Origin: Deltaproteobacteria bacterium
GTDB lineage: Bacteria > Myxococcota_A > Polyangia > Haliangiales > Haliangiaceae
NCBI GenBank assembly: GCA_013813945.1
Contig: JACCQV010000109.1
Span: 1 to 6,683 of the forward strand
Length of the DNA: 6,683 bases
Direction of reading: 5' to 3'
A program made the position numbers and the translations under genes. Numbering within the stretch: the stretch's first letter is position 1; every line of letters starts with the position of its first letter. The notes under the pieces were generated by a model. That model worked only from the letters and a program-made list of their open reading frames with translations. It did not search any database and was not told where the DNA came from. Positions 5,078-6,683 of the stretch are shown piece by piece.

Positions 5078-6683
5078 GCACAGGCCGCAGACCTCCGACC
5101 AAGGGACCCACGAAGCCGTTCCTCGGCTCCGACGATCTGAACAACGAGCTCGATGCGTGGGATGCCACGTTCGACGCACTCCATGCCGAGGATACCGGCG
5201 TGGCGCCCGCGGCCCAGGAGGTCATGGAGTGGCCCCCTCCTGCGCCCGACGCCACGATGCTCACGGTCGCGGAGCCTGCCGCGGACCTCGACCTCGAGGA
5301 CCAGATGACACTCGACCGTGCGGTCGAGGATGCCGACGATGCCGACGATGCGACGTTCGACCCTGAGGCGGCCCCGAACAGAGGTAGCGGTCGCGTCGGT
5401 TCGACGATGATTGACTCGTTCGGCGGTGAGCTCGTCGAGGGTCGCGAGACCGACTTCTCCGATGTCGGTGCGGATGGCCCTCCGGCCGCGCTCGGGGAGT
5501 TCCTCGGCCGCCACTCGACACCCCTGCCGATCGACGAGGTCGACCAGACGCGGGTCCAGGTCTATCCGACGTCGGCGCGGCGCGGTGCGGCGACGCAGCC
5601 GCCGCCCCTCGATGATGACGACGAGGTCTTCACGTCGGCCTCGCGTCCGGTGGCGCGGCCGCCGTCGTTCAGGGACTCCTTCGACGATGACCCGCTCGCT
5701 CCTCCGCCGCCACCGCAGCCCGAGCCGCGGCGCGGGCCGGCGATCATCCGGCGCACGCCGCTCGGCGTCCCGACGCTACCGGCGCGCGACGAGTCGCGAA
5801 CGACCCCCGCGCACGGCGTCAACCTGGACGAGCACACGCGGATCCAGGAGTACGGTCAGCTCGAAGAGCAGCGCCACGCCTCGCGGCCAGCGTCGAAGAC
5901 AGCGCCGCCACCGATCGAGGAAGAAGACGAGTACGAGATCGAGATCGATGCGTCGTCCACACCCGCGCCGATGCCATCGGCAGCGGAGTCACATGGCGAG
6001 CAGTCGATACGGCGCACCGCTCACGTCGTGCGCCGGGCCGAGGGGACCACGAAGCCCCCGGTCACCGCGTTCCGATCGCCCTCCGAGGACGAGGTGTCGA
6101 TCGACATCGAGGCCGGCACTCCAGTGCCTCCTGCGGGTCCTCCAAAGGAGGACGACTTCTCCGACGTCGCGGCCGCGGTCGGTGCGAACCCCGATGACCC
6201 GTTCGAGCTGAACCTTCCGGTCGAGCGTCCGGTCGAGCGTCCGGTCGAGCCCGATGCGGCGGTCTCGAGCATGGAAGACGCGGGGGCCTCGATCGACGAG
6301 GACGACGAGCGAGACGAGATTCCCGTGATGCAGAACGAAGAGTCGTTCGCGATCGAGGGTCCGGGTCGCGTGATGATGCTCGACGAGATCCAGAGCAGCC
6401 GGCCGCCGGCGCTCACGGATCTCTATCCGCGCGTGAAGACGCCGACGTCGGTGCCGCCGATCGGTGTCAGCCCGTCGCAGACGCTGCTCGGCATGCCGAG
6501 TCAGGGGGGACCCGCGCCGCAGCGCCGCGTGAGCGCGGTCCCGACCGAGGTCGATGCAGCGGCCGAAGCCGAGCCGACGCTCGACCTCGATGCAGCGGTC
6601 CGGGCGTGGCCCGAACAGATCTCACCGCTCGCGAGCACCGCGCTCGACGAGTCCGCCGCGCAGGCGCTCCTGATCTACGAGCG
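5074..6683 (+). CDS. Acidic proline-rich disordered protein leading into a TPR domain, 3' partial
   Basis: Seen: ATG at 5074 overlaps the gene 1 stop by four bases (ATGA). The frame has no stop to the right edge, giving 536 codons plus two bases. Third positions are almost all G or C, and the protein has no cysteine in the visible part. Residues 1-15 are basic and Pro/Thr-rich. Residues 20-37 form an amphipathic helix (DDLNNELDAWDATFDALH). Residues about 40-500 are low complexity, with acidic clusters (LDDDDE, IEEEDE, DEDDERDE), a PPPPP run (210-214), and PVER repeats (382-393). Residues about 512-536 (WPEQISPLASTALDESAAQA and on) look like the first helix of a TPR solenoid. There is no signal peptide or membrane segment, so it is probably cytoplasmic. 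Inferred: a paralogue of gene 1 in architecture, made with it as a coupled pair. Its function is not recognisable, and the rest of the protein lies outside the window. Confidence 0.85.
   Translation, partial: MSTGRRPPTKGPTKPFLGSDDLNNELDAWDATFDALHAEDTGVAPAAQEVMEWPPPAPDATMLTVAEPAADLDLEDQMTLDRAVEDADDADDATFDPEAAPNRGSGRVGSTMIDSFGGELVEGRETDFSDVGADGPPAALGEFLGRHSTPLPIDEVDQTRVQVYPTSARRGAATQPPPLDDDDEVFTSASRPVARPPSFRDSFDDDPLAPPPPPQPEPRRGPAIIRRTPLGVPTLPARDESRTTPAHGVNLDEHTRIQEYGQLEEQRHASRPASKTAPPPIEEEDEYEIEIDASSTPAPMPSAAESHGEQSIRRTAHVVRRAEGTTKPPVTAFRSPSEDEVSIDIEAGTPVPPAGPPKEDDFSDVAAAVGANPDDPFELNLPVERPVERPVEPDAAVSSMEDAGASIDEDDERDEIPVMQNEESFAIEGPGRVMMLDEIQSSRPPALTDLYPRVKTPTSVPPIGVSPSQTLLGMPSQGGPAPQRRVSAVPTEVDAAAEAEPTLDLDAAVRAWPEQISPLASTALDESAAQALLIYE
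5329..5355 (+). repeat. 9-bp in-frame tandem repeat (Asp-Ala-Asp)
   Basis: GATGCCGAC occurs twice in tandem (5329-5337 and 5338-5346), followed by a degraded third copy GATGCGACG. It encodes DADDADDAT in the acidic disordered region of gene 2. It is a small slippage-type repeat that keeps the frame. Confidence 0.75.
6217..6249 (+). repeat. 12-bp in-frame tandem repeat (Pro-Val-Glu-Arg)
   Basis: CCGGTCGAGCGT is repeated exactly at 6217-6228 and 6229-6240, then nine of its bases follow at 6241-6249. It encodes PVERPVERPVEP, residues 382-393 of gene 2. The identical codons in each copy point to recent replication slippage in the disordered linker. The copy number is likely to vary between strains. 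Confidence 0.85.
6607..6683 (+). other. Probable first TPR helix of gene 2, cut by the window edge
   Basis: Residues 512-536 of gene 2 change from acidic low complexity to a helical Ala/Leu/Glu-rich pattern (LDESAAQALLIYE). This resembles the beginning of the gene 1 solenoid (ATTDPAAAAYLAYELDELYE near residues 27-46 from the GTG at 179). Both have an acidic or Pro-containing turn, a run of alanines, and an aromatic-Glu end. Only one helix is visible, so the call is tentative. Confidence 0.4.

Noticed and set aside
5020..5120. Promoter or terminator between the two genes
   Set aside because: The genes overlap by four bases, leaving no spacer, and I see neither a hairpin with a T-run nor convincing -35/-10 boxes.
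5411..6211. Plus-strand frame of 266 codons inside gene 2
   Set aside because: It encodes Ser/Arg-rich low complexity typical of an out-of-frame reading of GC-rich DNA. The frame starting at 5074 is open throughout, has G/C third positions and an overlap start with a ribosome binding site.
1..6683. Frequent CTCGAG, CGATCG and GAGCTCG words as possible regulatory or modification sites
   Set aside because: They follow from Leu-Glu, Ile/Asp and Glu-Leu codon choices in alanine/leucine/glutamate-rich proteins and lie in frame. No spacing pattern separate from coding is apparent.
1..6683. CRISPR array, tRNA, rRNA, insertion sequence or attachment site
   Set aside because: No regularly spaced identical repeats with spacers, no inverted terminal repeats with a transposase, and no tRNA-like cloverleaf were found. 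The window is fully accounted for by two coding frames.

Overview
The window is a piece of a very GC-rich bacterial chromosome (around 70% G+C by eye), coding almost wall to wall on the + strand. The strong preference for C or G at third codon positions, together with very large TPR proteins carrying acidic Pro/Ala-rich disordered segments, suggests a myxobacterium-like member of the Myxococcota. That placement comes from style and family resemblance. No marker gene is present.

Only two genes are visible, and both run off the window. Gene 1 (from the left edge to 5077) enters already in frame, so its true start lies outside. It shows the end of a low-complexity N-terminal segment, then a giant TPR solenoid of about 18 units in a regular register of roughly 72 residues (paired 36-residue helical hairpins). 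It ends in a compact C-terminal domain of about 270 residues. I read part of that domain as a degenerate, zinc-free relative of M48 metallopeptidases: the HExxH position reads RAVAT, and the third-ligand region reads IAVGHRAGLL instead of an ExxADRAGLL-type motif.

Gene 2 starts at 5074 in an ATGA overlap with the stop of gene 1 and stays open to the right edge (536 codons seen). Its visible part has a short basic leader, one amphipathic helix with heptad spacing, and about 460 residues of acidic, proline-rich, probably disordered sequence with recurring short motifs. The last 25 or so residues look like the first helix of another TPR solenoid. The two genes are therefore probably tandem, translationally coupled members of one architecture (disordered N-terminus followed by a TPR array), likely cytoplasmic scaffolds that work together.

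There is no intergenic DNA, and I see no RNA gene, mobile element, CRISPR array, promoter or terminator. The remaining large open frames, on both strands, are compositional shadows of the two genes.
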